Part shown: positions 16,473 to 24,433 of the stretch, one piece after another
Numbering within the stretch: position 1 is the stretch's first letter
Layout: the number at the start of each line of letters is the position of its first letter
From: Ruminiclostridium sufflavum DSM 19573
GTDB taxonomy: Bacteria; Bacillota; Clostridia; Acetivibrionales; DSM-1351
Assembly (NCBI RefSeq): GCF_003208175.1
Contig: NZ_QKMR01000029.1
Location: 1 to 41,661 of the forward strand
Direction of reading: 5' to 3'
Length of the DNA stretch: 41,661 nt
Made by a program: the position numbers and the translations under genes
Notes under the pieces: model-generated
Told to the model about the DNA's origin: nothing
The model's database searches: none
Seen by the model: the letters and a program-made list of their open reading frames with translations, nothing else

Positions 16473-17522
16473 CTAATGCCGGTCACTTGCTTTGTAATCT
16501 CCCCTGTCAACTACCAGTTTATAGCCGATGCTTTTCATGCGGTTTTGCAGGCAATTACTGCATTCTGCCGCTTCTTCACCGGTACAGATTTTATTGTCAT
16601 ACAGTGAATACTTTTTCCGCACAGAAACCGGTGAGAGATTTGGCATTACAACATTTGCTCCTGCAAGAATACCTTTTTCACGCCCATTTGAGTTAATTGT
16701 ACCAAGAGCAGTTGTAGATGGAATAAGTGAGCTCGGCAGCAGCAAGCGGACAATACCAATCAGCAGAAGTGTCAATTCCAAGCTTCCGGCGGGTTCATCG
16801 GCAAATATCGTGTCCCTGTGAGGGATAAAGGGTCCCATTCCTACCATTTCGGGAGAAAATTCCTTAATAAAAATCAAGTCCTCTGCAATATTTTCAATGG
16901 TTTGATATGGGGAACCTATCATGAAACCGGTACCGACCTGAAAGCCAATTTCTTTCAAGTTATACAGGCATTGCTTTCTGTTGGACAAGGAAAGGCTCTT
17001 GGGATGCAGCTTTTTGTAATGCTCTTCGTCAGATGTTTCGTGACGAAGCAGGTATCGGTCTGCACCTGCTTTGAAATAGCGTTTGTACGATTCATGGCTT
17101 CTTTCGCCTATGGAAAGGGTAACGGCACAATCAGAATAGCCCGCTTTAATTTTTTCAATAATATCTATGATATCATCATCCGAATAAAAGAAGTCTTCGC
17201 CGCCTTGCAGTACAAAGGTGCGGTAGCCGAGCCTATAGCCTGTTTTGCAGCATGCCAGTATCTCGTCTGCGCTGAGCCTGTATCGCTCCGCATGTAAATT
17301 ACTGCTGCTGATGCCGCAATAATAGCAGTTGTTTTTGCAATAATTGGTGAATTCGATTAGCCCTCTTGTGTATATAGAATTACCGAAGTGCTTTAATGCC
17401 GTTTGACGCGATTTCTCAAATAAGTATTCACCGGAACGGGTATCAAAATTTTTGAGTATATATAGAAATTCATCCTTGTCTAAGTTATGTGTTTCGTATA
17501 GCTTGTCGATTGTTTTTTTCAT
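16473..17522 (-). CDS. hydE: HydE-like radical SAM enzyme
   Basis: Radical S-adenosylmethionine protein, 349 residues. The [4Fe-4S] ligands C62-X3-C66-X2-C69 lie in NYCKNNCYYCGISSSN, followed by ERYRLSADEIL and GYRLGYRTFVLQGGED, which match HydE, a maturase of the [FeFe]-hydrogenase H-cluster. A C-terminal CSNCLQ element may add an iron-sulfur site. The ATG has GGGAGG ahead. HydF and HydG genes are not present, so either they lie elsewhere or this is a HydE-like enzyme with another job. BioB and PylB are related alternatives. It converges with the sulfur operon, leaving only 48 bases between. Confidence 0.78.
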   Translation of the reverse strand: MKKTIDKLYETHNLDKDEFLYILKNFDTRSGEYLFEKSRQTALKHFGNSIYTRGLIEFTNYCKNNCYYCGISSSNLHAERYRLSADEILACCKTGYRLGYRTFVLQGGEDFFYSDDDIIDIIEKIKAGYSDCAVTLSIGERSHESYKRYFKAGADRYLLRHETSDEEHYKKLHPKSLSLSNRKQCLYNLKEIGFQVGTGFMIGSPYQTIENIAEDLIFIKEFSPEMVGMGPFIPHRDTIFADEPAGSLELTLLLIGIVRLLLPSSLIPSTTALGTINSNGREKGILAGANVVMPNLSPVSVRKKYSLYDNKICTGEEAAECSNCLQNRMKSIGYKLVVDRGDYKASDRH

Positions 17523-17637
17523 TTTGAACCTCCCGGTGTAATTTTCAGTACAGTTTAGGTTAAACTATACCATATTTCATAGACTTAGGTAAAGTGGCAT
17601 GAAAATAATGAAATTATAAGCATATATTTGCAGAACT

Positions 17638-17690
17638 AATTACGGCTGAAACCCTTGCTTAACATAAAACTATTGCTTTCAGCCGTAATT
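17638..17690. terminator. Perfect 14-bp inverted repeat after cysK
   Basis: AATTACGGCTGAAA (17638-17651) and TTTCAGCCGTAATT (17677-17690) are perfect inverted copies around a 25-nt loop, between cysK and hydE. No T run follows on the minus strand, so termination is uncertain. A 15-of-16 match to one arm recurs at 40317-40332, suggesting a dispersed repeat rather than a simple terminator. Confidence 0.5.
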
Positions 17691-17734
17691 TATGTATACA
17701 TTTGTTTCATCTGCAAAAGCAGCTTTATAAATTA

Positions 17735-18667
17735 TCAGTCTGAAAACAGCTGTGTTGACAGGTATCTTTCACCTGTATCAGGAAGTAATACAACAATGGT
17801 TTTCCCTGCGTTTTCAGGTCGGCCTGCCAGCTGAGTTGCTGCCCATATTGCCGCACCGGAGGAAATTCCAACCAAAAGTCCTTCTGCTTTGGAAAGCTCT
17901 CTTCCTGCTGCAAATGCATCATCATTTTCAACAGCAATAATTTCATCATAGATTTTTGTATTCAGAGTGTCAGGTACAAAATTTGCACCGATTCCCTGAA
18001 TTTTATGGGGACCTGCATATCCCTTTGTCAGAATTGGTGCGCTTGCCGGTTCAACTCCTACTATCTTAATTTCAGGATTTTTTGCTTTAAGATATTCGCC
18101 CACACCTGTCAGAGTTCCTCCGGTACCGATACCGGCAATAAAAATATCAACATTTCCGTCTGTGTCCTCCCAAATTTCAGGCCCTGTTGTTGTTCTGTGA
18201 GCCGTCGGGTTTGCCGGATTTACAAACTGACCTGGAATAAAGCTGCCCGGTATATCGGCGGCAAGCTCGTTTGCCTTTTCAATAGCACCCTTCATGCCTT
18301 TTGAGCCCTCTGTCAGAACAACCTCTGCGCCATATGCTTTCAAAAGGCTCCTGCGTTCAACACTCATGGTTTCCGGCATGGTAAGTATAATTCTGTAGCC
18401 TCTGGCAGCAGCGACCGAGGCCAAGCCTATACCTGTGTTTCCGCTGGTTGGTTCTATAATGACCGAGCCAGCCTTTAATAAACCTTTTGCTTCAGCATCA
18501 TCAACCATTGCTTTGGCAATCCTGTCCTTTACGCTTCCGGCCGGATTAAAATATTCCAGCTTGGCAATAAGAGCTGCCTTTACGTTATTTCTTTTTTCAT
18601 AATTTGATAGTTGGAGTAAAGGTGTCCTTCCAATCAAATCTGTAAGGCTTTTGTAAATTTTTGACAT
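17735..18667 (-). CDS. cysK: Cysteine synthase CysK
   Basis: PLP enzyme making cysteine from O-acetylserine and sulfide, 310 residues. The PLP lysine is K47 in [13 protein letters not shown], the substrate loop is [14 protein letters not shown], the phosphate-binding loop is [10 protein letters not shown], and the C-terminal block is [11 protein letters not shown]. All are typical of CysK rather than CysM. The ATG lies 5 bases after GGGAGG. This ribosome site is the last segment of a duplicated, strongly structured leader (18671-18843), so translation may be controlled by RNA folding. It gives the cell a cysteine branch beside the homocysteine route of the large operon. Confidence 0.95.
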   Translation of the reverse strand: MSKIYKSLTDLIGRTPLLQLSNYEKRNNVKAALIAKLEYFNPAGSVKDRIAKAMVDDAEAKGLLKAGSVIIEPTSGNTGIGLASVAAARGYRIILTMPETMSVERRSLLKAYGAEVVLTEGSKGMKGAIEKANELAADIPGSFIPGQFVNPANPTAHRTTTGPEIWEDTDGNVDIFIAGIGTGGTLTGVGEYLKAKNPEIKIVGVEPASAPILTKGYAGPHKIQGIGANFVPDTLNTKIYDEIIAVENDDAFAAGRELSKAEGLLVGISSGAAIWAATQLAGRPENAGKTIVVLLPDTGERYLSTQLFSD

Positions 18668-18670
18668 ATT

Positions 18671-18843
18671 AACCTCCCACGCCGAGTTTTCGGCATAAAA
18701 ATTTGGTAAAGCTTTCGTGGAGGTACGCTAGCATTTTTTTTAGCTGTATCTAAAGTCTTTCAAGCGAACCTCCCACGCCGAGTTTTCGGCATAAAAATTT
18801 GGTGAATACTTCTCGGAGGTATGCCGTTTCTTTTTATACCTCC
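18671..18843 (-). promoter_or_regulatory. Tandem structured leader of cysK
   Basis: Two 58-nt units (18767-18824 and 18671-18728) share an identical 37-nt core. Read on the minus strand, each starts with ACCTCC, contains the hairpin GCCGA-AAAC-TCGGC and ends with GGGAGGTT. ACCTCC can pair with GGGAGGT, closing a stem that hides the ribosome site; in the second unit this is the real cysK site. A GGAGGTAT at 18843-18836 can pair with the first ACCTCC instead, and the first GGGAGGTT with the second ACCTCC. Five alternating segments thus offer mutually exclusive folds, as in riboswitches or attenuators. No T-box or SAM-box landmarks were seen. The ligand is unknown. A weak TATAAT lies at 18897-18892. 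Confidence 0.55.
18740..18763 (-). CDS. Possible 7-codon leader peptide of cysK
   Basis: After the first GGGAGGTT of the leader, a TTG opens a 7-codon frame (MKDFRYS) ending in TAA, followed by A-rich sequence. Spacing to the ribosome-like site is suitable. It has no cysteine codon, so classical attenuation by cysteine starvation is not supported. It may be chance. Confidence 0.2.
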   Translation of the reverse strand: MKDFRYS

Positions 18844-18893
18844 ATATTTTTCATTCTGCTCAATTATATTTGTTATCTGATATATGTACTTAT

Positions 18894-18971
18894 TATACAT
18901 GTATAATTAATTTATTAAAAAAATAATTCATTTTTAAAGAGCGTTTGAAACCATATATTTCATATATGGTT
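18894..18971. promoter_or_regulatory. Two palindromes upstream of cysK
   Basis: TATACATGTATA (18894-18905) is a perfect 12-bp palindrome overlapping the weak -10 box of cysK. AACCATATAT-TTC-ATATATGGTT (18949-18971) is a perfect 10-bp inverted repeat. Either could be a protein-binding operator; which protein is unknown. Confidence 0.4.
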
Positions 18972-19465
18972 AATATGGATTAATCTTAGTTTATATTAAA
19001 CAAAATGTCAACTGACCTCAAAGGTACTAAGTTGATTATATAGGCTCGGCATTATTTGATAATTTTACAACATAGAAATTATGGAGGCAAGGCTTATGAG
19101 CCTTTAGCCTCAAAGCAAAACTATTAGCCGATAGTAATTGACTTCTTAAAAAGAATATCCATAAATTGCAGGAGGATAATAAAATTTGTTCCCATATATT
19201 CATAAGCCTGCTTTTGAAGGCATATATATACACTGTAGAGTACCATGCAGCTTTAAGAACACAGAAAAGCAGGAGTTTCAGCCCGTATATCAGAAGCAAC
19301 CGGGCTTTTATCAGCTGTGCAGGCTTGTGAGGGGCAGGTTTCTATAATTAGAGTCAAATATTCTTTTGGCGGGTATTCCCGCTGAAAAATATATGTATAA
19401 ATTCAGAGTGCATAAATGCATAAATGCATAAGAATTAAATAGCCTTATCAAAGGGGGGTATATGG
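18972..19465. other. Gene-poor stretch, degraded sequence
   Basis: No supportable gene is seen. A hairpin at 19084-19111 has stem AAGGCT/AGCCTT inside GAGGC/GCCTC, and a GCATAAAT unit is repeated almost three times at 19410-19432, just ahead of the SpoIIID-like frame. All six frames are broken often, which suggests decayed sequence. Confidence 0.5.
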
Positions 19466-19606
19466 TTGAAGGAATATATAGAAGAGAGGGTTCTGGAACT
19501 TGCAAATTATATCATCGACAGAAAGACAACAGTTAGGTATGCTGCTAAAAAATTCGGTATATCAAAATCTACAGTGCATAAGGATGTAACAAAATGGAAC
19601 GGATAA
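19466..19606 (+). pseudogene. SpoIIID-like DNA-binding protein, cut short
   Basis: A 46-codon frame starting at a TTG with AAGGGGGG ahead encodes KEYIEERVLELANYI, then TTVRYAAKKFGISKSTVHKD, followed by VTKWNG and a stop. This closely matches the N-terminal helix-turn-helix of SpoIIID, the mother-cell sporulation regulator, normally about 80-95 residues. The C-terminal DNA-contacting part is missing and no continuation was found in the following frames. It is most likely a remnant of a duplicated spoIIID. A functional mini-regulator is less likely but possible because the start site is well formed. Confidence 0.7.
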
Positions 19607-19757
19607 AAAAGGCTCCCCGGCAAAGCAGGCAGCAGAGGACAAAAGGCTCGAATATAGCTGTAAGGATTGGAGGGCTTCTGGCATGACAGGCAATATTGAC
19701 TAATGAAATGCAATAATATATTATCCTATATGAGAGGCATTTTAGGAGGAGTTTGAA

Positions 19758-20546
19758 ATGGGAGAGCTGATAAAAAAATTAAAAGGCATAGATGCTTTAT
19801 TAAAGGAGCTTAACAGCTACAGACCGCTTACAGCGAGTGAAATAACCCGCCTTAAGGAAGAGTTCCTAATAAACTTTACATATAACTCAAATGCAATTGA
19901 AGGGAATACCCTTACCTTGCAGGAGACGGCATTGATATTGAATGAGGGAGTAACAATCGGTGAAAAGTCTCTCAGAGAGCACTTGGAGGTAATTGGGCAT
20001 AAAGAAGCCTTCCCATATATAGAGGAGCTTGTAAAGGAAAAAGAAAATATATCGGAAAGGGTAATTAAGAATATTCACAGCTTTGTTCTGATGGAGCAAA
20101 GAGAAAGCAGAGGAGTATACAGGAGAGTTCCTGTAATGATAATGGGAGCATCTCATACACCTCCCCAGCCCTATTTGGTTCCTGTACAAATGGAGGAATT
20201 GATAAGTGCCTATAGCCAGAGCAGCTTAGGTCATATAATAGAAAGAACGGCAAGGTTCCACCTTGATTTTGAAGGGATACATCCCTTTATTGACGGAAAC
20301 GGCAGGACAGGCAGGCTGATATTGAATCTGGAGCTGATGAAGCATGGTTATCCGCCAATCAATATAAAGTACAGTGACCGAAAGCGTTACTATTCATGCT
20401 TTACAAGCTATTATACTAAAAATGACCCATTTGAAATGGTACTTCTGGTAGCAGAAAACGTAGAGTCGGAAATTCAGAGATACATTGAAATAATAAAAAT
20501 GGCTAATGAAATAACAGGCAGCAATAATTGCAATCATAAATCCTAA
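19758..20546 (+). CDS. Fic-domain protein (AMP-transferase type)
   Basis: Fic/DOC protein, 262 residues. The catalytic loop is HPFIDGNGRTGRL at 175-187, complete, so AMP transfer to a protein hydroxyl is likely. An N-terminal SNAIEGN (44-50) fits the inhibitory helix motif that blocks ATP binding in autoinhibited Fic proteins, placing it in the class with the inhibitor in the same chain. The ATG has AGGAGG ahead. It is alone, with no separate antitoxin gene beside it. The protein target is unknown. Confidence 0.9.
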   Translation: MGELIKKLKGIDALLKELNSYRPLTASEITRLKEEFLINFTYNSNAIEGNTLTLQETALILNEGVTIGEKSLREHLEVIGHKEAFPYIEELVKEKENISERVIKNIHSFVLMEQRESRGVYRRVPVMIMGASHTPPQPYLVPVQMEELISAYSQSSLGHIIERTARFHLDFEGIHPFIDGNGRTGRLILNLELMKHGYPPINIKYSDRKRYYSCFTSYYTKNDPFEMVLLVAENVESEIQRYIEIIKMANEITGSNNCNHKS

Positions 20547-20592
20547 AGGGATAATATGGGAACGGCTGAAATTAATATAGATGAAGGTACAG

Positions 20593-20625
20593 GAGCTGCA
20601 CAAAAATGCGGCTCTTAATTTTTTA
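20593..20625 (+). terminator. Terminator after the Fic gene
   Basis: GAGCTGCA and TGCGGCTC form an 8-bp stem (one G-T pair) with a 6-nt loop, followed by TTAATTTTTTA. A Rho-independent terminator shortly after the Fic gene. Confidence 0.65.
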
Positions 20626-20785
20626 TTACAGGGTAAAGCGAAGAGCATAGGGAGAAATAACAGTATTGGACATAGGGGATTTTTTGAAAAGGCTTGAGAA
20701 AAGCGCTGATGATTTATAATTTCCTTGTTGTAGCTTTTGGGCCTTCTCAAAGGTATTAGAAGTAGAAGGGGGGGGATTACACCCG

Positions 20786-21265
20786 ATGATAAATGAGTCG
20801 CAGTGCACGGCGACCAACGAGTCAGTTGTGAAAAAATACGCGGATATGGTTTACCGGCTGGCATTTGCCCAGGTCCGTTCCAAGAGCGATGCAGACGATA
20901 TATTTCAGGAGGTTTTCCTGCGGTATGTCCGAAAAAAATTGGTTTTTGAGAGCGAAGAACATAGGAAGGCATGGCTTATCCGTGTCACAGTTAATTGCAC
21001 AAAAAAGCATTGGTCATCCGCTTGGCACCGGAGGACGGTGCCGTTGGAGGACAGCTATCCCTTTGAGACTAATGAGGAAACAGGGGTAAACGAAGCCGTA
21101 TGGAAGCTTGCACCCAAGTATCGCTCGGTGATACACCTGTTTTATTATGAAGGCTATTCAGTAGCAGAAATCAGCAGTATCTTGGATGTCAGGGAATCTA
21201 CGGTTCGGACTCAACTCACGAGGGCGCGTGCCAAATTATCCGAAATGCTGAAAGGAGATTTATGA
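20786..21265 (+). CDS. ECF-type RNA polymerase sigma factor
   Basis: Extracytoplasmic-function sigma factor, 159 residues. Region 2 includes YRLAFAQVRSKSDADDIFQEVF (about 23-44), with the DAxDxxQEVF element, and region 4 has LFYYEGYSVAEISSILDVRE, then STVRTQLTRARAKL, a helix-turn-helix. The ATG follows a long G-rich ribosome site. Its stop overlaps the next gene, a membrane protein that is probably its anti-sigma factor, so the pair likely controls itself in answer to an outside signal. Confidence 0.9.
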   Translation: MINESQCTATNESVVKKYADMVYRLAFAQVRSKSDADDIFQEVFLRYVRKKLVFESEEHRKAWLIRVTVNCTKKHWSSAWHRRTVPLEDSYPFETNEETGVNEAVWKLAPKYRSVIHLFYYEGYSVAEISSILDVRESTVRTQLTRARAKLSEMLKGDL

Positions 21266-22338
21266 TGTTTGAAAGGACATATAAGAGTATGAATGATAAA
21301 ATTAAAGCTGCTCCGGAGCTGATTACCGATACAATTGATTTAATGGATAATCCGGGAAGCAGAAGCAGGACAAGGCCGATATTCCGCAGACCGGCTGCTG
21401 TTGCTGCGGCAATTGTACTTTGTCTTGTGTTGGCAACGCCGGCATTGGCGGCTAATATGCCGGCAATTTATGAGATGATGTATATGGTTTCACCGGCTAT
21501 CGCACAGTATTTCGTTCCTGTTCAGGAATTCTGCGAGGACAATGGCATACGTATGGAGGTTGTCTCGACGTATATTCATGATGATACGGCACAGGTTTAC
21601 GTAATTATGCAGGATATTACAGGAGACAGGATTGATGCGGACACAGACCTGTTTGACAGCTATTCACTGCATATCCCGTTTGACAGTATGTCCCATTGTG
21701 AACAGGTTGGCTTTGATGAGAAAACCCGCACGGCAAAATTCCTTATAACTATCTCCACAATGAATGGCAAAGACATTGCTATAAATGGTGGCAAGGTGAC
21801 CTTTTCGGTCAGAGAATTTCTCAGCAGTAAAGTATCTGAGGAAAATATCCCTATCGCATTGGAACTTACTGCGATTGGCGAAGCAAACAACTTATATACG
21901 CTCGGCACTGGGTATAATAATAATACGTATACCTATGTTGGAGGCTCTTTCATCGATGGGAAGTCCTCGGATTCATATACTGTCCTTATCCCAGGCAAAG
22001 CTGTCTATTCGCTGGGCAAGGGTATGGATATAACAGGGATTGGTTATGTAGATGGTCAGCTGCACATTCAGGCAATGACATATGATAAAATGACCTTTGA
22101 TACACACGGAGATTTTCAGTTGGTTGATGCCAACGGCAGCAAGGTGCAATACAACAGTGTTTGCTTCGCTGATGGTATGGGTACCGATAATCGTATTGAC
22201 TATCAGGAATTTATTTTCGATGTATCGCAGGAGAGGATTGGAAGCTATAAGCTGTTTGGCAACTACTATTCCAATGGCATAAATACAAAAGGAAACTGGA
22301 AGGTTACCTTCCCTTTAATTAACAGTAGCGAAAAATAG
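21262..22338 (+). CDS. Membrane anti-sigma-like protein (DUF4179 type)
   Basis: Predicted partner of the ECF sigma factor, 358 residues. A cytoplasmic head of about 48 residues is followed by one membrane segment (AAVAAAIVLCLVLATPALAA, about 46-65) and a large outside domain rich in Tyr, Asp and Gly. This layout and the 4-base overlap with the sigma gene match clostridial proteins with DUF4179-like domains that act as anti-sigma factors. The trigger is unknown. No protease for sigma release is encoded next to it. Confidence 0.75.
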   Translation: MMFERTYKSMNDKIKAAPELITDTIDLMDNPGSRSRTRPIFRRPAAVAAAIVLCLVLATPALAANMPAIYEMMYMVSPAIAQYFVPVQEFCEDNGIRMEVVSTYIHDDTAQVYVIMQDITGDRIDADTDLFDSYSLHIPFDSMSHCEQVGFDEKTRTAKFLITISTMNGKDIAINGGKVTFSVREFLSSKVSEENIPIALELTAIGEANNLYTLGTGYNNNTYTYVGGSFIDGKSSDSYTVLIPGKAVYSLGKGMDITGIGYVDGQLHIQAMTYDKMTFDTHGDFQLVDANGSKVQYNSVCFADGMGTDNRIDYQEFIFDVSQERIGSYKLFGNYYSNGINTKGNWKVTFPLINSSEK

Positions 22339-22511
22339 TATAAAAAAATCAGAGAAAAAGGAACTTTCATATCGTAATACTGCACAAAAACAGGCCTGCT
22401 TCAAGCGCGTAAAGGTGTAAAGGTTAAAACATGTATAAGTTCAAAAATTTCTCTTGGTTTTCTTAGCAGATTTTTGTGCCAGAAAATAAAAATTAAATAT
22501 AAAATAATAAA

Positions 22512-22550
22512 ATAGGCTGTTGAAGAAGTATTTCAGCAGCCTATTTTATT
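22512..22550. terminator. Terminator before the conjugative-element genes
   Basis: ATAGGCTG-TTGAA pairs with TTTCAG-CAGCCTAT around a short loop and is followed by TTTATTAT. It separates the anti-sigma gene from the accessory region. Confidence 0.7.
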
Positions 22551-22577
22551 ATCACAAAAAGGAGGCAGAAGTAGGAA

Positions 22578-23360
22578 ATGAAAAATTCAGAAGCCATTTC
22601 GCAGTCGGTATCAGCAAGAATCATCAATGAATTAAAAGCCGGAGGTTACAGTGCCATTGCTGTAAATACAAGCGGCAGGGAAAACAACTGGGATACTGAA
22701 AAAATATGTGTAATTAGAGATGGGAAGGATGTGTGCGATATCAATTGCAGTACTAATACTATTTCATACAGCAACAGGCATGACAGGTCAGAGGTTGAAA
22801 GGATATTAGCGTTAATAGTTAACCTGCAGGAGCAGGAGGGAAATTATATTAATGCGCCTGCCTTGAAGGTAAATAAGCTGGAAAACTACAGGCTGCTGTC
22901 GGAATACAATAATGTAATACTTGCCGCATGCAGAGCCTCCGGTTTGAATCCAGCGATGCAGAAGGTTGACAGTATCCAGTATGTTACATGGGCGAGAGAC
23001 AGCTTTGATGACGGAGTTCAAACCGGGCATTATTTCAGTGAAAATTATGCAGCTGCAAAGGAAGATTTTGCGAAGCGTTCCGGCTTGATTAATGAAGATA
23101 AGCTTTTCAGTGAAACGGAGCTAATTGCATTATATGACGGACTGGTTAAGCTTGAAGGCATTGACAATACAAATGAAGCTGAAAAGATATTGAATAGCGT
23201 AAAGAGAAAGATAAGCAATGTGATTCCTGATATTGAAAATAAAATTTACGGAAGGAATCCGGTATTTAAGGAAAATGAAAGGTATTGTGAGATTGACGAT
23301 AAAAATGCAGAGCCAGAGGAATGGATGGGCGAGGAGGTTCAGGAGAATTTTGCCCAGTAA
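22578..23360 (+). CDS. Hypothetical protein of the conjugative element
   Basis: 260 residues, not recognised. No signal peptide or membrane segment; mixed charge with an acidic C-terminus (EPEEWMGEEVQENFAQ). A region around 115-160 (MQKVDSIQYVTWARDSFDDG) is rich in aromatic residues. The ATG has AAAGGAGG ahead. It is followed by a string of short plus-strand genes leading to parA, so it is probably the first gene of an accessory block. Function unknown. Confidence 0.75.
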   Translation: MKNSEAISQSVSARIINELKAGGYSAIAVNTSGRENNWDTEKICVIRDGKDVCDINCSTNTISYSNRHDRSEVERILALIVNLQEQEGNYINAPALKVNKLENYRLLSEYNNVILAACRASGLNPAMQKVDSIQYVTWARDSFDDGVQTGHYFSENYAAAKEDFAKRSGLINEDKLFSETELIALYDGLVKLEGIDNTNEAEKILNSVKRKISNVIPDIENKIYGRNPVFKENERYCEIDDKNAEPEEWMGEEVQENFAQ

Positions 23361-23395
23361 ACTTAAAGCGATTGGGCCGGAAAGAGAGGTGCATC

Positions 23396-23752
23396 ATGCA
23401 GGACAAGGATAAGATTTCAGAAATCCGGAATATTTTAAATAGAATTGCAGCAGTAAATGACCTTTATTCTGATGAGAATAAGGGTTTTTATTTTGACTAT
23501 GATACTGTTATCCAGCTGCTTCGACAAGCGGATGAAGTAATAGACAGCAGCGCAAGATGTCCGAGACCAGATAATGTTCCTGCCGGCATTCTCTGGTGTG
23601 AGAAAATGTGTGACGGAGGGGAGGATGAATTCGACCCTTTTGTATACAGGGGGTATATTAGCACCAAGGATTTCAGGAAGGTACAGAATGCATATTTTGA
23701 AGACAGGCAAGCTGACAGATCGGGGGATGAGGACGAGGAGTTTGAGGTGTAG
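23396..23752 (+). CDS. Small acidic hypothetical protein
   Basis: 118 residues, not recognised. The start is the ATG at 23396 (MQDKDKISEIRNILNRI) with AGAGAGG ahead; the longer frame overlapping the previous gene is not supported. The protein is strongly acidic at the end (GDEDEEFEV), soluble, with two cysteine-containing segments (SARCPRPDN, ILWCEKMCDGG). It belongs to the block of small genes upstream of parA. Confidence 0.65.
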   Translation: MQDKDKISEIRNILNRIAAVNDLYSDENKGFYFDYDTVIQLLRQADEVIDSSARCPRPDNVPAGILWCEKMCDGGEDEFDPFVYRGYISTKDFRKVQNAYFEDRQADRSGDEDEEFEV

Positions 23753-23775
23753 AACGATGAAAGGAAGTGTTCTTT

Positions 23776-23997
23776 ATGGAACGTAAAATTTGGTTATCAG
23801 ATGAGGATGAAAAGAATATCGGAAAGTATTTAGAGTATAGAAACAAAAACCTTGATGAAGATGATCAGCCTTGGAAGGTGAACGATGTAATCAAGGTTGC
23901 TTTTGCAATAGGAATGGATGAAATGCTGGATAGAAATAAATTAAATGAGAATAGCATAGGAATGCAGCAGGAAGAGGTTGAGGAAATGGAAATATAA
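23776..23997 (+). CDS. Small hypothetical protein
   Basis: 73 residues. The start at 23776 (MERKIWLSDEDEKNIGKYLE) has AAGGAAG ahead at suitable distance. A GTG nine bases upstream is possible but poorly spaced. The sequence is soluble and acidic, with a central segment (WKVNDVIKVAFAIGMDEML) resembling the second helix of ribbon-helix-helix proteins, but this is too weak for a call. Confidence 0.6.
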   Translation: MERKIWLSDEDEKNIGKYLEYRNKNLDEDDQPWKVNDVIKVAFAIGMDEMLDRNKLNENSIGMQQEEVEEMEI

Positions 23998-24034
23998 AAG
24001 GCAAGAGCGTACAGATTAAGAAAGGAATACATTT

Positions 24035-24184
24035 ATGCTAAATTTCAAAACAATATTCGATGACACCATAGAGCAAATTACAAGCAGCGAACAGGAATGG
24101 AAGAAAAGGTATGTGCTGATGAATGCAATGCTGCTGAAGCCGATATTGGGGATGAAGAAAACGAGGCTATGGAAATATAAATAG
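24035..24184 (+). CDS. Very small hypothetical protein
   Basis: 49 codons from an ATG with AAAGGA ahead to TAG, encoding MLNFKTIFDDTIEQITSSEQ and a basic C-terminus. The genes before and after run the same way and the spacing is regular, which supports a real gene; no family is recognised. Confidence 0.45.
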   Translation: MLNFKTIFDDTIEQITSSEQEWKKRYVLMNAMLLKPILGMKKTRLWKYK

Positions 24185-24244
24185 GAAAATCGGTTGTATA
24201 TTTTTGGGATTTTTTGTATACTAAATATGAGGAGAGTGGCAATC

Positions 24245-24433
24245 ATGGAAGAAGAAAACGAATTGGATTCTACATGCGGACTTTCTGACGATGAGCTGAC
24301 AAAACGTTTTGAAGAAGCAGTCCGAATAGAAAATGAGATAAAGAAGATAAAAGGCCATCCAATTGCAAAATATGATTATGAAAAGAAAGCTCCTTATTTG
24401 GAATATCCGGATGGGAGGAAGGTTTATGCATAA
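24245..24433 (+). CDS. Small hypothetical protein
   Basis: 62 residues from an ATG with GGAGAG ahead (MEEENELDSTCGLSDDELTK). Soluble, acidic, with a helical middle (KRFEEAVRIENEIKKIKG). Its last 8 bases overlap the following membrane-anchored gene, indicating coupled expression. No family recognised. Confidence 0.55.
   Translation: MEEENELDSTCGLSDDELTKRFEEAVRIENEIKKIKGHPIAKYDYEKKAPYLEYPDGRKVYA

Noticed and set aside
16473-17522. Biotin synthase BioB or thiamine enzyme ThiH
   Set aside because: The LQGGED and ERYRLSADEI blocks and the absence of biotin genes fit HydE better.
18671-18843. T-box or SAM riboswitch of cysK
   Set aside because: The T-box sequence and SAM-box landmark helices are absent; the unit is only about 58 nt.
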